Source of the DNA: Roseovarius sp. 217 | Lineage (GTDB): Bacteria; Pseudomonadota; Alphaproteobacteria; Rhodobacterales; Rhodobacteraceae | Length of the DNA stretch: 64,000 bases | Direction of reading: 5' to 3' | NCBI RefSeq assembly: GCF_000152845.1 | Contig: NZ_CH902584.1 | Span: forward strand, 1,474,478-1,538,477 | Shown here: positions 28,018-37,530 of the stretch, one piece after another | Numbering within the stretch: the first letter of the stretch is position 1 | Layout of the letters: every line of letters starts with the position of its first letter | Translations under genes and position numbers: made by a program | Notes under the pieces: model-generated | Databases searched by the model: none | What the model was told of the DNA's origin: nothing | What the model saw: only the letters and a program-made list of their open reading frames with translations

Positions 28018-28042
28018 CTCCTTGCATGACGATTTTGCAAGG
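28018..28042 (-). promoter_or_regulatory. Hairpin overlapping the ahcY ribosome site
   Basis: On the minus strand CCTTGC (28037-28042) pairs with GCAAGG (28020-28025), and the Shine-Dalgarno AAGGAG (28018-28023) shares four bases with the second arm. Such a stem could hide the ribosome site. It does not have the conserved bases of the known SAH riboswitch as I know them. Confidence 0.35.
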
Positions 28043-28078
28043 CAGATAGCACTCACCCCCACTTTGGGCAATGCGCGA

Positions 28079-28390
28079 TTAGCCCCCGACTTCCTCGGGA
28101 CGGCGCGGCGGCGCAGTGTGCCAATGCTGACCAGTGGCCATGACACAACTCACGCCGCTGGGCCGGGTCACAAAGACGGTGAAACTCCCGGTTTCGCCAG
28201 AGGCCCAGACCTCCAGCAATTGCTGCGGGCTCTGCAGCCCGCCCCCGACGAGATGTTCGTCAAATTGCCCCTCCAGCCGTTCGACCAGATCGCCGCGCGG
28301 CAGACAGGGTGTCACTTGAGCATCGGCGGACGGCGGCGCAAGCGCTGCCGCGCCAAAGATGAGTGCAGTGGAACAGAGACGTTTGAACAT
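28079..28390 (-). CDS. Small secreted protein, function unknown
   Basis: 103 residues with a signal peptide ([24 protein letters not shown]) and a short mature part containing [23 protein letters not shown] and [22 protein letters not shown]. Two Cys residues may form a disulfide. AGGAGAAAAGCC lies before the ATG at 28390. A larger reading frame running to 29674 covers the FkbM gene antisense and is not real. The family is a conserved hypothetical in related bacteria, from memory; I give no function. Confidence 0.7.
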   Translation of the reverse strand: MFKRLCSTALIFGAAALAPPSADAQVTPCLPRGDLVERLEGQFDEHLVGGGLQSPQQLLEVWASGETGSFTVFVTRPSGVSCVMATGQHWHTAPPRRPEEVGG

Positions 28391-28555
28391 GGCTTTTCTC
28401 CTCAGACTTGAGAGTTGGCGCAGGGCCGCGCCGGTTCCCATGGTATTAATTTGGGGATCCGTCGCCCGTTTTGCACTAAATTTTCGCGCACAAGCGCGTG
28501 TGGCGCATGTGTTTAAGGTTTGCGCAGAGGGCGCGCTTTGCCTACCTCTGTCGCC

Positions 28556-29476
28556 ATGACAGCACCCTATCGCCTCACCTTCTCCAGCCCCGCCGCGCGG
28601 GTGCAATACCTCCTCCTGATGGGGCTCTTTCGGCTTGCCGTCACCCGTGGTCTCTACGGGCGCTTCGCGCGCGGTCTCGGACGGCTCTTTGATCCAGAGA
28701 ATGCCGTGACCCTGCATGCCGCCGATGCCGCGCCGTACCGCATCGCCCTCAATGACGGATATTGGACCCGTTTCGCCCTCTACCGCGCGCCCTATGAACC
28801 CGAAGTTGACACAGTCCTGCGCGCCGCCGCCGGGGCCACGCCGCTCTTTTGCGACCTTGGGGCCAATATGGGCTATTGGACCACCCGCGCCGCGCCGCTC
28901 TTCGAGCAGGTGATCGCGGTCGAGGCATCGGCGCAGACCTTTGAGCGGTTGTACGGTAACGCCGCACAATTGTACGGTGTCACCCTCCATCACGCCGCCA
29001 TTCACGCCACCTCGGGCGAGGTTCTGACCTTCGTCAACACCCATCTCAGCCATGCCTCTGCCCGTCTGATGGGCGATACCCCGGCCGGGACAGAGGACCG
29101 GACCGAGACTGTAACAACCCTCGCCATCGACGATCTCGTGCCGCCCGGCACCGCCGCCCTGATCAAGCTCGATGTCGAAGGCGCCGAGATCGCCGCCATC
29201 ACCGGCGCCGCCCGCGCCTTGGCCGATGGCTCTGTTCTCATCTACGAGGATCACGGCAACGACCCCGCCTGCACCGTCAGCGCGCATCTGCTGGCGCAGC
29301 CGGGACTCAGTCTCTATTCCACCGAAACTGGCCTTACTTCTATGCCCGACACCGCCACAATCCGCGCTCTCAAAACCGATCCGTTCAAGGGCTACAACTT
29401 CCTCGCCGCCCGCACCGACTCGCCGCTTCTGGCACAGATCGCGCAGGGCTTTGCAAAACCGGATCAGCCGCGCTAG
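28556..29476 (+). CDS. FkbM-family methyltransferase
   Basis: 306 residues. The SAM motif FCDLGANMGYWTTRAAP is followed by VIAVEASAQTFERLYGNA, and ALIKLDVEGAEIAAITGA is the FkbM hallmark. ATG 28556 (MTAPYRLTF) is chosen; the frame also extends 12 codons upstream. FkbM enzymes methylate sugars or polyketides. It sits at the head of a set with polysaccharide genes, so a glycan acceptor is plausible. Confidence 0.87.
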   Translation: MTAPYRLTFSSPAARVQYLLLMGLFRLAVTRGLYGRFARGLGRLFDPENAVTLHAADAAPYRIALNDGYWTRFALYRAPYEPEVDTVLRAAAGATPLFCDLGANMGYWTTRAAPLFEQVIAVEASAQTFERLYGNAAQLYGVTLHHAAIHATSGEVLTFVNTHLSHASARLMGDTPAGTEDRTETVTTLAIDDLVPPGTAALIKLDVEGAEIAAITGAARALADGSVLIYEDHGNDPACTVSAHLLAQPGLSLYSTETGLTSMPDTATIRALKTDPFKGYNFLAARTDSPLLAQIAQGFAKPDQPR

Positions 29477-29506
29477 GCAGGATCGTCCAACACTTCCGGA
29501 GGCCCC

Positions 29507-30100
29507 ATGCCCAAACCCCGCGCCTGGCAAAAGATGCTCTCGGGCCGCAGGCTCGACCTGCTCGATCCCACGCCCGTTGATATCGAGATCGAGGATATCG
29601 CCCACGGTCTCAGCTTTGTTGCCCGCTGGAATGGGCAGACTCTTGGTGATTTCGCCTACTCCGTGGCCGAGCATTCCTTGCTGGTCGAAAGACTCTATTC
29701 CCGCCTAACTCCCTCCACACCCGCCAAATGGCAGCTTGCGGCGCTGCTGCATGACGCCCCGGAATACGTGATCGGCGACATGATTTCCCCGGTCAAGAAC
29801 GCCGTCGGGCCGGGCTATGATGACCTCGACAAACGCCTTGCGGCGGCCATTCACATCCGTTTCGGTCTTCCCGCTTTGATCCCGCCCGCGATCAAAAAGC
29901 AGATCAAGCAGGCTGATAAAATCAGTGCGTGGATGGAAGCCACTGAAATCGCAGGCTTTACCGTAGCCGAGGCTGATCGTTTCTTTGGCAAACCTGATCC
30001 TGCGCTCCTGCAGGGGCTCAGGATCACACTCCGCCCCCCGGTCGAGACCCGACAAGATTATACCGCACGGTATCACGCGCTTATCGCTCAGATCGGCTAG
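29507..30100 (+). CDS. HD-domain phosphohydrolase (YfbR-like)
   Basis: 197 residues. The HD signature is split as in the 5'-deoxynucleotidase group: SVAEHSLLVER, then AALLHDAPEYVIGDMISPVK, then KQADKISAWMEATEIAGF. Metal ligands His, His-Asp and a later Asp are present. GGAGG lies five bases before ATG 29507. It may act on dNMPs. Its stop overlaps the convergent glycosyltransferase stop. Confidence 0.82.
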   Translation: MPKPRAWQKMLSGRRLDLLDPTPVDIEIEDIAHGLSFVARWNGQTLGDFAYSVAEHSLLVERLYSRLTPSTPAKWQLAALLHDAPEYVIGDMISPVKNAVGPGYDDLDKRLAAAIHIRFGLPALIPPAIKKQIKQADKISAWMEATEIAGFTVAEADRFFGKPDPALLQGLRITLRPPVETRQDYTARYHALIAQIG

Positions 30101-31128
30101 ACCCAGCCGCCGCGCGACATGAGGCCCATCGCCTCCAATTGCCGCCACCCGGTCAATTGTGTTGACCCCTCGCACCACAGGTCAGGATCAGCCTGCAAGG
30201 CGTCATAATAGCCATGATAGAGACTACTATTGGCAAAATGCTCTTGTCTCGCCTGTTCTTCTGCGGCGCGCTCGACCACCGTGTTCAGAAACTTGCTGTG
30301 CAAGAGAATGCCCGAAGTCATCTCGCCGCCTGTGCTGTCATAGACATGATTCAATTGCCGGGGCAGCAGCGAATGCGCGGAGCTCACATAGGTATAGCGT
30401 CGGTCCCACTTGACCAGCGGCACCTTGCCCATGGTCGGCGCACGGGCAGGGTCTTCTCCAAAGAACATCCGCGCACGCGGTCCTCCCTGAATCCACAGGT
30501 TTTGCAAATCCGCCTTGCGCTTCATGGAATAGTTGCCCGCATCAAACCAGCACAGCGTCTCAAACGGGTCTAATCCGGCCTGATAGCGATAGTTTGACAG
30601 TCGTCCTTGCGGATACATATCCAGCATAAGGGTGCCAAAGGACCGCAGTTTCTGATCCTCCAGCCACGCGCAGAGCGCGGGCAGGGGGCGTGTGTCGTGA
30701 TAGGGATAAACCAGACACTCATCAGCATCGAGTGTCAGGCACCAATGCCCATGCCCATACCGCATTTGCAACCAGGTCAGCCAATCAACCCCAAATCTTG
30801 AGAGTTTATAGCTCCTTGGCGTCGTCCAGAGCGAAACATCCGCCTGCGCGGCCAAATACTCGCGCGTGCCGTCGTCGCTCGCATTCTCGACGATGAGGAA
30901 ATGCCGTATCCCCAAACGCCGGTGATGCTCCAGAAAGTAAGGCAGACGCAGCGCTTCATTGCGCACCGTGCTGAAGCATAGGATATCATCCGGTTTGATT
31001 TGCGCCGTTTCGTCTCTAACACAGTGCAATTGATGTCTTTTGCGAAAGCTGCGCCAGAGCAAGCGTCGCCGCCTCCACCGCAGGCGATAGGCCATCGCCA
31101 GATCGCTGATCCTTTCACCTCTGCCCAT
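30097..31128 (-). CDS. Glycosyltransferase family 2-like protein
   Basis: 343 residues. CFSTVRNEALRLPYFLEHHRRLGIRHFLIVENASDDGTREYL is the GT-A opening, and HWCLTLDADECLVYP has the DxD/DEC metal-binding motif. ATG 31128 has GGAG five bases upstream; TTG 31149 is a weaker start. Its C-terminal tail (YYDALQADPDLWCEGSTQLTGWRQLEAMGL) resembles surface-polysaccharide transferases. It lies directly downstream of galE on the same strand. Confidence 0.82.
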   Translation of the reverse strand: MGRGERISDLAMAYRLRWRRRRLLWRSFRKRHQLHCVRDETAQIKPDDILCFSTVRNEALRLPYFLEHHRRLGIRHFLIVENASDDGTREYLAAQADVSLWTTPRSYKLSRFGVDWLTWLQMRYGHGHWCLTLDADECLVYPYHDTRPLPALCAWLEDQKLRSFGTLMLDMYPQGRLSNYRYQAGLDPFETLCWFDAGNYSMKRKADLQNLWIQGGPRARMFFGEDPARAPTMGKVPLVKWDRRYTYVSSAHSLLPRQLNHVYDSTGGEMTSGILLHSKFLNTVVERAAEEQARQEHFANSSLYHGYYDALQADPDLWCEGSTQLTGWRQLEAMGLMSRGGWV

Positions 31129-31164
31129 GCGGACTCCGTGATCCCCCAATAGGCAAAGTCAGCG

Positions 31165-32148
31165 CTATTTGTCGTAATGTCCAGTCTGATGCCAGCGCCA
31201 CGCGTCGCCGATCATCTGAGGCAGCGTCGAACGCGTCGGCTTCCAGCCCAATTCCGCAACCGCGCGGGTCGACCCCGACACCAGCCGCGTGCAATCGCCG
31301 GGCCGCCGTGGCCCCTCGACGATCGGCACGGCCCGGTTCGTCACCGCCGCCGATTGATCCGTGACCTCACGCACCGAAAATCCTGTGCCAGTCCCGAGAT
31401 TGAAAACACGGCTTTCTTTGCCATTTTCGAGCCAATTCAGGCCCAAAACATGCGCATCAACCAGATCGCAGACATGTACATAATCCCGGACGCAGGTGCC
31501 ATCAGGCGTATCATAATCGGTGCCAAAGATCGTCAGCGCATCACGTTTACCGTCAATCGCATCCAGTATCAGCGGGATGAGATGGGTCTCGGGCTGGTGA
31601 AATTCGCCAACCTGCGCTTCTGGATCGGCCCCCGCCACATTGAAATAGCGAAAGATCACATGGCGCAGCCCATAGGCGCCCTCGAAATCGCGCAACATAT
31701 CCTCGATCGCGCGCTTGCTCGCCCCGTAGGCATTGATCGGAAACTGCGCGCAGGTTTCATCCAGCACCACATTATCCTGATCGCCATAGGTCGCGCAGGT
31801 GGACGAAAACACGAGATCGAGACAGCCCGCCGCGACCGCCGCCTGCATGAGGCTGAGGGAGCCGGCGACGTTATTGTGCCAGTATAGACCCGGATTCTGC
31901 ATGCTCTCGCCCACTTGGCTGAGCGCCGCGAAATGCATCACGGCAACGGGCTGATAGGCGGCAAACACCTGATCGAGCCGCGCGCGGTCCGTGAGATCGC
32001 CCTGCTCGAAGGGGCCGAACTTTACAGCATCCTGCCAGCCTGTGCTGAGATTGTCATAGGTGATGGGCGTGTATCCCGCCGCGGCCAATGCCTTGCAGGC
32101 GTGACTTCCGATATAGCCCGCGCCGCCCGTGACCAGTATATGCGTCAC
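31165..32148 (-). CDS. galE: UDP-glucose 4-epimerase
   Basis: 327 residues. It interconverts UDP-glucose and UDP-galactose. The NAD motif GGAGYIGSHACKALAAAG, the catalytic YGASKRAIEDM (YxxxK) and MHFAALSQVGES are clear. Together with galU, 21 bp upstream, it supplies UDP-sugars for the polysaccharide genes around it. Start ATG 32148 is the usual family position. Confidence 0.95.
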   Translation of the reverse strand: MTHILVTGGAGYIGSHACKALAAAGYTPITYDNLSTGWQDAVKFGPFEQGDLTDRARLDQVFAAYQPVAVMHFAALSQVGESMQNPGLYWHNNVAGSLSLMQAAVAAGCLDLVFSSTCATYGDQDNVVLDETCAQFPINAYGASKRAIEDMLRDFEGAYGLRHVIFRYFNVAGADPEAQVGEFHQPETHLIPLILDAIDGKRDALTIFGTDYDTPDGTCVRDYVHVCDLVDAHVLGLNWLENGKESRVFNLGTGTGFSVREVTDQSAAVTNRAVPIVEGPRRPGDCTRLVSGSTRAVAELGWKPTRSTLPQMIGDAWRWHQTGHYDK

Positions 32149-32169
32149 CGCAGTCTCCCTTGCGGTTTG

Positions 32170-33063
32170 TTACTGAGCGGCTTTTTCGGAATGCACGACA
32201 TCCGAAATGTAATTCCAAAGTTCGTCGCGCAGGTCGTCGCGCGCCAATGCAAAGGCCACCGTCGCCTGCAAAAACCCTGCTTTAGAGCCACAATCGAACC
32301 GCTGACCCTGAAAGCGGAAGCCGTAAACCTCTTCGCCATCCTCGCGTGCGGCGTCGATCGCATCGGTCAGTTGGATCTCGCCACCTGCGCCGGCCTGTTT
32401 GCGGTTCAGTTTCTGCAACACTGTGGGTGTGAGGATATAGCGGCCGATCACCGCGAGATTTGAAGGTGCCGTGCCCGAAGCAGGTTTCTCCACCATGCCT
32501 TTGGTCGACACGATGCTCCCCATGTCCTCTTTGATATCGAGAATACCGTAAGACTTTGTCATTGAATCCGGCACTTCCATCGCCGCCACGATATTGCCCT
32601 GCGTTTCCTCAAAGGCTTCAACCATCTGGGCAAGGCAGGGTTTCTCTGCCGCGATCACGTCATCCGGCAGGATCACAGCAAATGGCTCATTCGAGATCAG
32701 CCGCCGCGCGCACCACACCGCGTGGCCCAGACCCAGCGGCTTGTGCTGGCGCATATAGGCCACTTCGCCGCTGTCCATATTGGTGGATTTGAGGATTTCG
32801 AGCAGATCATCCTTGCCCTTGCGGCGCAACTCCGCCTCAAGCTGGGGGGCATAGTCGAAATAATCCTCCAGGGCACCCTTCCCGCGCGAGGTGATGAAGA
32901 TGAATTCCTTGATCCCGGCGGCGCGCGCCTCGTCGATGGCGTATTGCACAAGCGGTCGGTCTACGAGAGTCATGATTTCCTTGGGAACTGACTTGGTGGC
33001 CGGAAGGAACCGTGTTCCTAGTCCGGCAACTGGGAAAATTGCCTTGGTAACCTTCGTACGCAT
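32170..33063 (-). CDS. galU: UTP--glucose-1-phosphate uridylyltransferase
   Basis: 297 residues, the usual size. It makes UDP-glucose. KAIFPVAGLGTRFLPATKSVPKEIMTLVDRPLVQYAIDEA is the nucleotidyltransferase signature and LGHAVWCARRLI the second. It precedes galE on the same strand. Confidence 0.96.
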   Translation of the reverse strand: MRTKVTKAIFPVAGLGTRFLPATKSVPKEIMTLVDRPLVQYAIDEARAAGIKEFIFITSRGKGALEDYFDYAPQLEAELRRKGKDDLLEILKSTNMDSGEVAYMRQHKPLGLGHAVWCARRLISNEPFAVILPDDVIAAEKPCLAQMVEAFEETQGNIVAAMEVPDSMTKSYGILDIKEDMGSIVSTKGMVEKPASGTAPSNLAVIGRYILTPTVLQKLNRKQAGAGGEIQLTDAIDAAREDGEEVYGFRFQGQRFDCGSKAGFLQATVAFALARDDLRDELWNYISDVVHSEKAAQ

Positions 33064-33259
33064 CGCCTGCTCCTAACTCGTTTTTTTCCGCACAGTCTAC
33101 ACAACAGCAAACACCATTGCATCGTGTTAAGGGGAAAAGTTGCGAATTGTTATGAAATTGCAGATTCCCACCGACGCGGCAAGGACAATGCACGCAGCCT
33201 GTCTTATGTGTCAGCTTTCCGGCAGAATTCCACCGACGCCAACGGTCCGGTTCGGGGGT

Positions 33260-34060
33260 TCAGGCCATCCCCATCTCTTGCATCATCCGCTCGATCCGGG
33301 GGACATCCTCGGGGTTGTTCAACTCCCAGAATTGTCTCCCCTTCGCCTCGACCTCGACGCAGAGTACCGCGCGTCCCCGCTCCAAAAATCGGAGTTGCTC
33401 CAAGCCTTCCAGTTGTTCCAGTGGGCCGCAGGGCCAGGTTGCGTAATCGCGCAGCGCTTGCGGGCGATAGGCATAGACCCCGACGTGATGAAACACTGGC
33501 GTCGCCTCCTCCGTGCCATAGCGCCGCGCGGTGTAGGGGATCACTTCCTTCGAGAAATAGAGCGCGCGCGCCCCTTCTCCAAACACCGCAGTGGTGCCGC
33601 CCACCCGACCGTCGGCCCGGTCCTCGAGAAACCCGTTGAGTGCCCGCCCGTCACAGCGCAGCACGGGGGTCGCCACCTCGGCCCCTGCATCGGCGCTCAG
33701 CCCTGCCACCAGATCTTCGACGAACCAATGCGGTGTCAGGGGCGCGTCACCTTGCAGGTTGACGATGATGTCAAATCCGTCGCCTAGAACCTCCAGCGCC
33801 TCGGCGCAGCGTTCGGTGCCATTGCCACAGGCCTCAGAGGTCATGACCACTTCTGCCCCAAACGCCTCTGATGCGCTTCGAATACGGTCGTCATCGGTGG
33901 CCACAACCACCCGGTCCACGCCCTGCACCTGACAGGCCGCCTCCCATGAGCGCCGGATCAGGCTCTTGGCCTCACCCGTTGCGCCTGTAAGGGACACCAA
34001 TGGTTTGCCCGGATAGCGGGTCGAGGCAAATCGCGCGGGAATGACAATCGCCACGCTCAT
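33260..34060 (-). CDS. kdsB: 3-deoxy-manno-octulosonate cytidylyltransferase
   Basis: 266 residues. It makes CMP-KDO for lipopolysaccharide inner core or capsule linker. MSVAIVIPARFASTRYPGKPLVSL, VVATDDDRI and VVMTSEACGNGTERCAEAL are KdsB motifs. ATG 34060 is chosen; ATG 34067-34069 would overlap the cysQ stop. It lies 1 bp after cysQ and 196 bp before galU. Confidence 0.92.
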   Translation of the reverse strand: MSVAIVIPARFASTRYPGKPLVSLTGATGEAKSLIRRSWEAACQVQGVDRVVVATDDDRIRSASEAFGAEVVMTSEACGNGTERCAEALEVLGDGFDIIVNLQGDAPLTPHWFVEDLVAGLSADAGAEVATPVLRCDGRALNGFLEDRADGRVGGTTAVFGEGARALYFSKEVIPYTARRYGTEEATPVFHHVGVYAYRPQALRDYATWPCGPLEQLEGLEQLRFLERGRAVLCVEVEAKGRQFWELNNPEDVPRIERMMQEMGMA

Positions 34061-34061
34061 G

Positions 34062-34889
34062 TCAGGCACCCTTCAGGTCAACGCCGGGGGCGAGTGCGAT
34101 AAAGAATGGATTGGCAAAGCCCGCCTTGCCATAGGTCAGCGGTGCGTGATCCTCAAAGCGCACCACCTGACCGCCAGCGCCATTCAGCACCGCGTGACCT
34201 GCCGCCGTGTCCCATTCCATGGTCCGCCCAAGACGAGGATAGAGATCGGCCTCGCCGGTCGCGACCAGACAGAACTTGAGCGAAGATCCGGCGCTCGTCA
34301 TGTCTTTGACGTCGTATCTGCCAATATAATCATCGGTTGCCTGATCCCGGTGCGATTTGCTCGCCACCACCATAAGGGCTTTATTGTCTGGCTCTGACAC
34401 CCGAACGGGGCGCAGTTTGCCCGGCGCATCCCTCTCGAATGGACCTTCTTCCTCGACGGACGATCCATCCGCCAGAGTGTAGAACATCCGTCCCTTGGCA
34501 GGGGCATAGACCACCCCTCGTGTGGGGACACCTGCCTCGACAAAGGCGATATTGACGGTGAAATCGCCGCGCCGGTTGATGAATTCTTTGGTTCCGTCCA
34601 ACGGATCGACAATCAGAAACGTGGCTGCGGTCTCGCTGTGAGACGCGGCTTGTTCCTCGGTCACAAGCGCAATCTGTGGAAATGCGGCGCGCAGCCCGGC
34701 CGAGATGAGTGCATCGGCTGCCTCGTCCGCCTCGGTCACAGGGCTTGCATCAGACTTCACCTTGACCGCGAAATCATCCGCCTCATAGATCTCCATGATC
34801 CGTTCTCCGGCCTCAAGCGCCAGCTTGCGCATCACCGAGATCAGCCTGTCATACTCCAAATCGCCGCTCCTTTGCCGCCAAGACGCCAC
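34062..34889 (-). CDS. cysQ: 3'(2'),5'-bisphosphate nucleotidase (CysQ)
   Basis: 275 residues. It removes the 3' phosphate from PAP/PAPS and so supports sulfate activation. The inositol-phosphatase-family motif is ATFLIVDPLDGTKEFINRRGDF; VTEADEAADALISAGL is the metal-binding entry and GRTMEWDTAAGHAVLNGAGG the C-terminal motif. The start region (MASWRQRSGDLEYDRLISVMRKL) could begin at a later Met. kdsB follows by 1 bp. Confidence 0.92.
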   Translation of the reverse strand: MASWRQRSGDLEYDRLISVMRKLALEAGERIMEIYEADDFAVKVKSDASPVTEADEAADALISAGLRAAFPQIALVTEEQAASHSETAATFLIVDPLDGTKEFINRRGDFTVNIAFVEAGVPTRGVVYAPAKGRMFYTLADGSSVEEEGPFERDAPGKLRPVRVSEPDNKALMVVASKSHRDQATDDYIGRYDVKDMTSAGSSLKFCLVATGEADLYPRLGRTMEWDTAAGHAVLNGAGGQVVRFEDHAPLTYGKAGFANPFFIALAPGVDLKGA

Positions 34890-34993
34890 TTTGCGCCGTT
34901 AACCGATGGATTACCCGATGTCCCTTATGATATGCTATGTCAGGGACAGCAAGAAACCCGGACCACAAAATCATAGGGCAGCGACACTTTCCA

Positions 34994-35815
34994 ATGTTCA
35001 AAACAACGCGTCCCCGTTCAAGGCTGCATTCAGCAATTGTCATTGCAGAGTTGATCTATCACGCAGCCGTGCGAGACGTCCGCAAAAGCGACGGAAACGC
35101 GATCATCGCTCTGGCCAAGAATATCATGACCGTCGTGATCATGGTTCTGGCCTTTTACCTGATGTTCAGCGTGCTGGGCCTAAAGGGAACAAAGATGCGT
35201 GGCGACTTTCTTCTGTTCATGATGTCCGGCATCTTCATCTACATCACACATATCAAGGCGATGAGCGCAGTCATCGGGGCCGAGGGACCAGCCTCGCCGA
35301 TGATGCAGCACGCGCCGATGAACACGATCATCGCGATTTCCGCCGCTGCCCTAAGCTCGCTCTATATTCAGGTATTGTCGTTGTTTGTGGTGCTCTTTGT
35401 CTATCACGTGGGCTTTGTGCCAATCACGATCTACCAACCCATTCAGGCGTTCGGAATGATCCTTGCCGCTTGGTTTACGGGTCTGTCGGTCGGTCTTGTT
35501 CTTATGGCGATCAAGCCATGGTCGCCCGGATTTGTTTCCATATTCGCCTCAATTTATCAGCGCGCAAATATGATTGCTTCGGGCAAGATGTTCGTGGTCA
35601 ACACCCTTCCCACCTTCATGATGAACATGTTCGACTGGAACCCACTCTTTCACATCATCGACCAGACCCGTGGCTTTGTATTCATCAACTATTTCCCGCA
35701 TAGAACCTCTCTAGAGTATCCGATCTATGTCGGGCTTGCGCTGCTGATGATCGGGTTGATGGGAGAGTTCTATACGCGCCAATATGCCTCCAGCAGTTGG
35801 GAGGCGCGGCGCTAG
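34994..35815 (+). CDS. ABC-2 type polysaccharide export permease (KpsM-like)
   Basis: 273 residues with six predicted membrane helices (about 45-65, 75-95, 115-140, 145-165, 180-200 and 245-265). RSRLHSAIVIAELIYHAAVRDVRK and the closing MGEFYTRQYASSSWEARR fit KpsM-type capsule or O-antigen exporters. ATG 34994 is chosen; the frame's earlier ATG at 34937 lies in a less plausible region. No ATPase partner (KpsT) or outer membrane lipoprotein is in the window. The stop overlaps the convergent DUF4139 gene. Confidence 0.75.
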   Translation: MFKTTRPRSRLHSAIVIAELIYHAAVRDVRKSDGNAIIALAKNIMTVVIMVLAFYLMFSVLGLKGTKMRGDFLLFMMSGIFIYITHIKAMSAVIGAEGPASPMMQHAPMNTIIAISAAALSSLYIQVLSLFVVLFVYHVGFVPITIYQPIQAFGMILAAWFTGLSVGLVLMAIKPWSPGFVSIFASIYQRANMIASGKMFVVNTLPTFMMNMFDWNPLFHIIDQTRGFVFINYFPHRTSLEYPIYVGLALLMIGLMGEFYTRQYASSSWEARR

Positions 35816-37431
35816 CGCAGCACCTTGCCTTCGGGCCACGTGAGCGTTGTGTCCAGAGTGATCTTGCGCGTCTCTCCGGCGGGCAGATCAAAGGTCCATG
35901 CCAGAATGCCGCGTGCGCCGTCGATGTCGCGCTCGGCGGGCATCGGCTCGGCCTCCCATGTGATCTCCAGATCCTCCTGTTCTGATACCGGCACGCGATC
36001 AATCAGACGCAGGGGCCATGTCTCGCCGGTCAGATTTTCGACGGTGATTTCAACAGCCTCGGTTTGTTGATTGGATTTTGTGATGATACCTCGGTCACCT
36101 TCGTTGCGATCTGTCACCAGACGGGTCAGTCGCAGTCCCTCGATGGGGCCAAAGGACATGTCGGCCTTGTCCCCGTCCGCGATCAGATCAAGCCAGCGTT
36201 GCCCGACATACCGACCATCAAGATAAAATCGGGCTTCCGGCGTCGGCAATAGAATCTCGCCTGTGCCATTGGTCAGTCGCGCCATGACAAAGGCCGTCGG
36301 ATCGAGCATCGGCACCGCCTGCGCCACAATCTCTGCGTCTGTTTCCAGCGGGGCGAGCATCAGGCGGACGCGATCCGCCCCGGTGGTGACGGTGACCGGC
36401 GTGGGATAGCTGTAGGTGACGGAGAGCCCGTCAAAGCTGGCGCTGGCCATGTCGGCATTGGCGGCCTCTGCCATCGGGGCGGCCATGGTCATCAGCCCGG
36501 ATTCTGCCTTGCCCCGCGCCAAGGGCTGGATTTCCTCGGGGTCCTGAATGCGGGGTATCCAAGGCCAGATCTGACCCGGTTCGGTTTGCTCGGAGGGGCG
36601 CAATGTCGAGAGGGAGAGCGAAATGTTCTGCCAGTTCTCGCCGGTGGATTGCTGCACAAAAGCCCCCCGGTCGATCCGCAGAGCGCCGCTGTCGCGCGCC
36701 AGATGCAGATCGTAGAGCGGTTGCCAGCCTGCATCGGGGATGGTGTAGGTCACGGTGAGCATGCCTTGGGTCTCGGTGTCCGAGGTGATGGCCACGGCGA
36801 GCATGGCGCGGGCCTCGTCCTCCGGAACGAGCGCATTGAGCGCCTGACGCGCCTCTTCCAGCGTCTCGATCTGGTCCTTGAGCGCGCGTTCTGCGGTATC
36901 GGCGCGGCGGGTGGCATCGGCTTCGGCTTGCCGCGCGGCAAGGGTTTCAGCGCCGATCATGGTCGTGAGGTCACGCAGTTGGTCGATGGCGAGGGCGGCT
37001 GCCCCGTCGCCCTGACCGATCTGGCTCAGAAAGGTGATGCGGGCGCGGGCGGCGTCGGCTTCTAGGCGAATGTCGGTGATCTCGTTGCGGGCGGTGCGCA
37101 GTGCCTCTTCCAGCCGCTCCACCTCGGCGCGGGCGGCGATCAGCGCGTCGCTGTCGTCCGGATCGCGCGGCGGCACGTAATCGTTGCGGGTGGTGACCCC
37201 GCCCATGCGTGCGCCCTCGACCGTGACGCGCACTGAGGCCAGCGGCGTGCCTTGTGGCAGGTCGGCGAGGATGAGGTCATGCTGTCCGGTGGGGGCGCTA
37301 AATGGCACTTCGCGGGTCACGGTCGCGCCTTGGGGATAGAGGATCACGGCGCTGACCCGGCTCGCGAGGGCGATATCCTCGGCCATGGCGGGCAGGGCGA
37401 GAAAGATCAAAGGCACGGAAAGGACACGCAT
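35812..37431 (-). CDS. DUF4139 (MuiA-like) exported protein
   Basis: 539 residues. A signal peptide (MRVLSVPLIFLALPAMAE) precedes a beta-rich region, a coiled coil around residues 85-185, and the DUF4139 core (LTVTYTIPDAGWQPLYDLHLARDSGALRIDRGAFVQQSTGENW). The C-terminal part (NLTGETWPLRLIDRVPVSEQEDLEITWEAEP) is also typical. This is the MuiA group, historically linked to mucoidy, but its function is unknown. ATG 37431 is chosen over the 25-codon-longer frame. Confidence 0.82.
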   Translation of the reverse strand: MRVLSVPLIFLALPAMAEDIALASRVSAVILYPQGATVTREVPFSAPTGQHDLILADLPQGTPLASVRVTVEGARMGGVTTRNDYVPPRDPDDSDALIAARAEVERLEEALRTARNEITDIRLEADAARARITFLSQIGQGDGAAALAIDQLRDLTTMIGAETLAARQAEADATRRADTAERALKDQIETLEEARQALNALVPEDEARAMLAVAITSDTETQGMLTVTYTIPDAGWQPLYDLHLARDSGALRIDRGAFVQQSTGENWQNISLSLSTLRPSEQTEPGQIWPWIPRIQDPEEIQPLARGKAESGLMTMAAPMAEAANADMASASFDGLSVTYSYPTPVTVTTGADRVRLMLAPLETDAEIVAQAVPMLDPTAFVMARLTNGTGEILLPTPEARFYLDGRYVGQRWLDLIADGDKADMSFGPIEGLRLTRLVTDRNEGDRGIITKSNQQTEAVEITVENLTGETWPLRLIDRVPVSEQEDLEITWEAEPMPAERDIDGARGILAWTFDLPAGETRKITLDTTLTWPEGKVLR

Positions 37432-37530
37432 GCGGGACACTCCTGAATTATCTGTAGCGATGTTTCGGGGTTGCTTGGCCAGAGTGCAAGCGTGCCGCGT
37501 GGTCATGCGCAGGTTTACGCCGTGGGGGCG

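Noticed and set aside
28009..28078. SAH or SAM/SAH riboswitch before ahcY
   Set aside because: Only a simple hairpin on the ribosome site is visible; the conserved loop bases of the known classes are not found.
28391..29674. Minus-strand extension of the small secreted protein to a 531-aa frame
   Set aside because: It covers the FkbM gene antisense. Only the part from ATG 28390 has a ribosome site and signal peptide.
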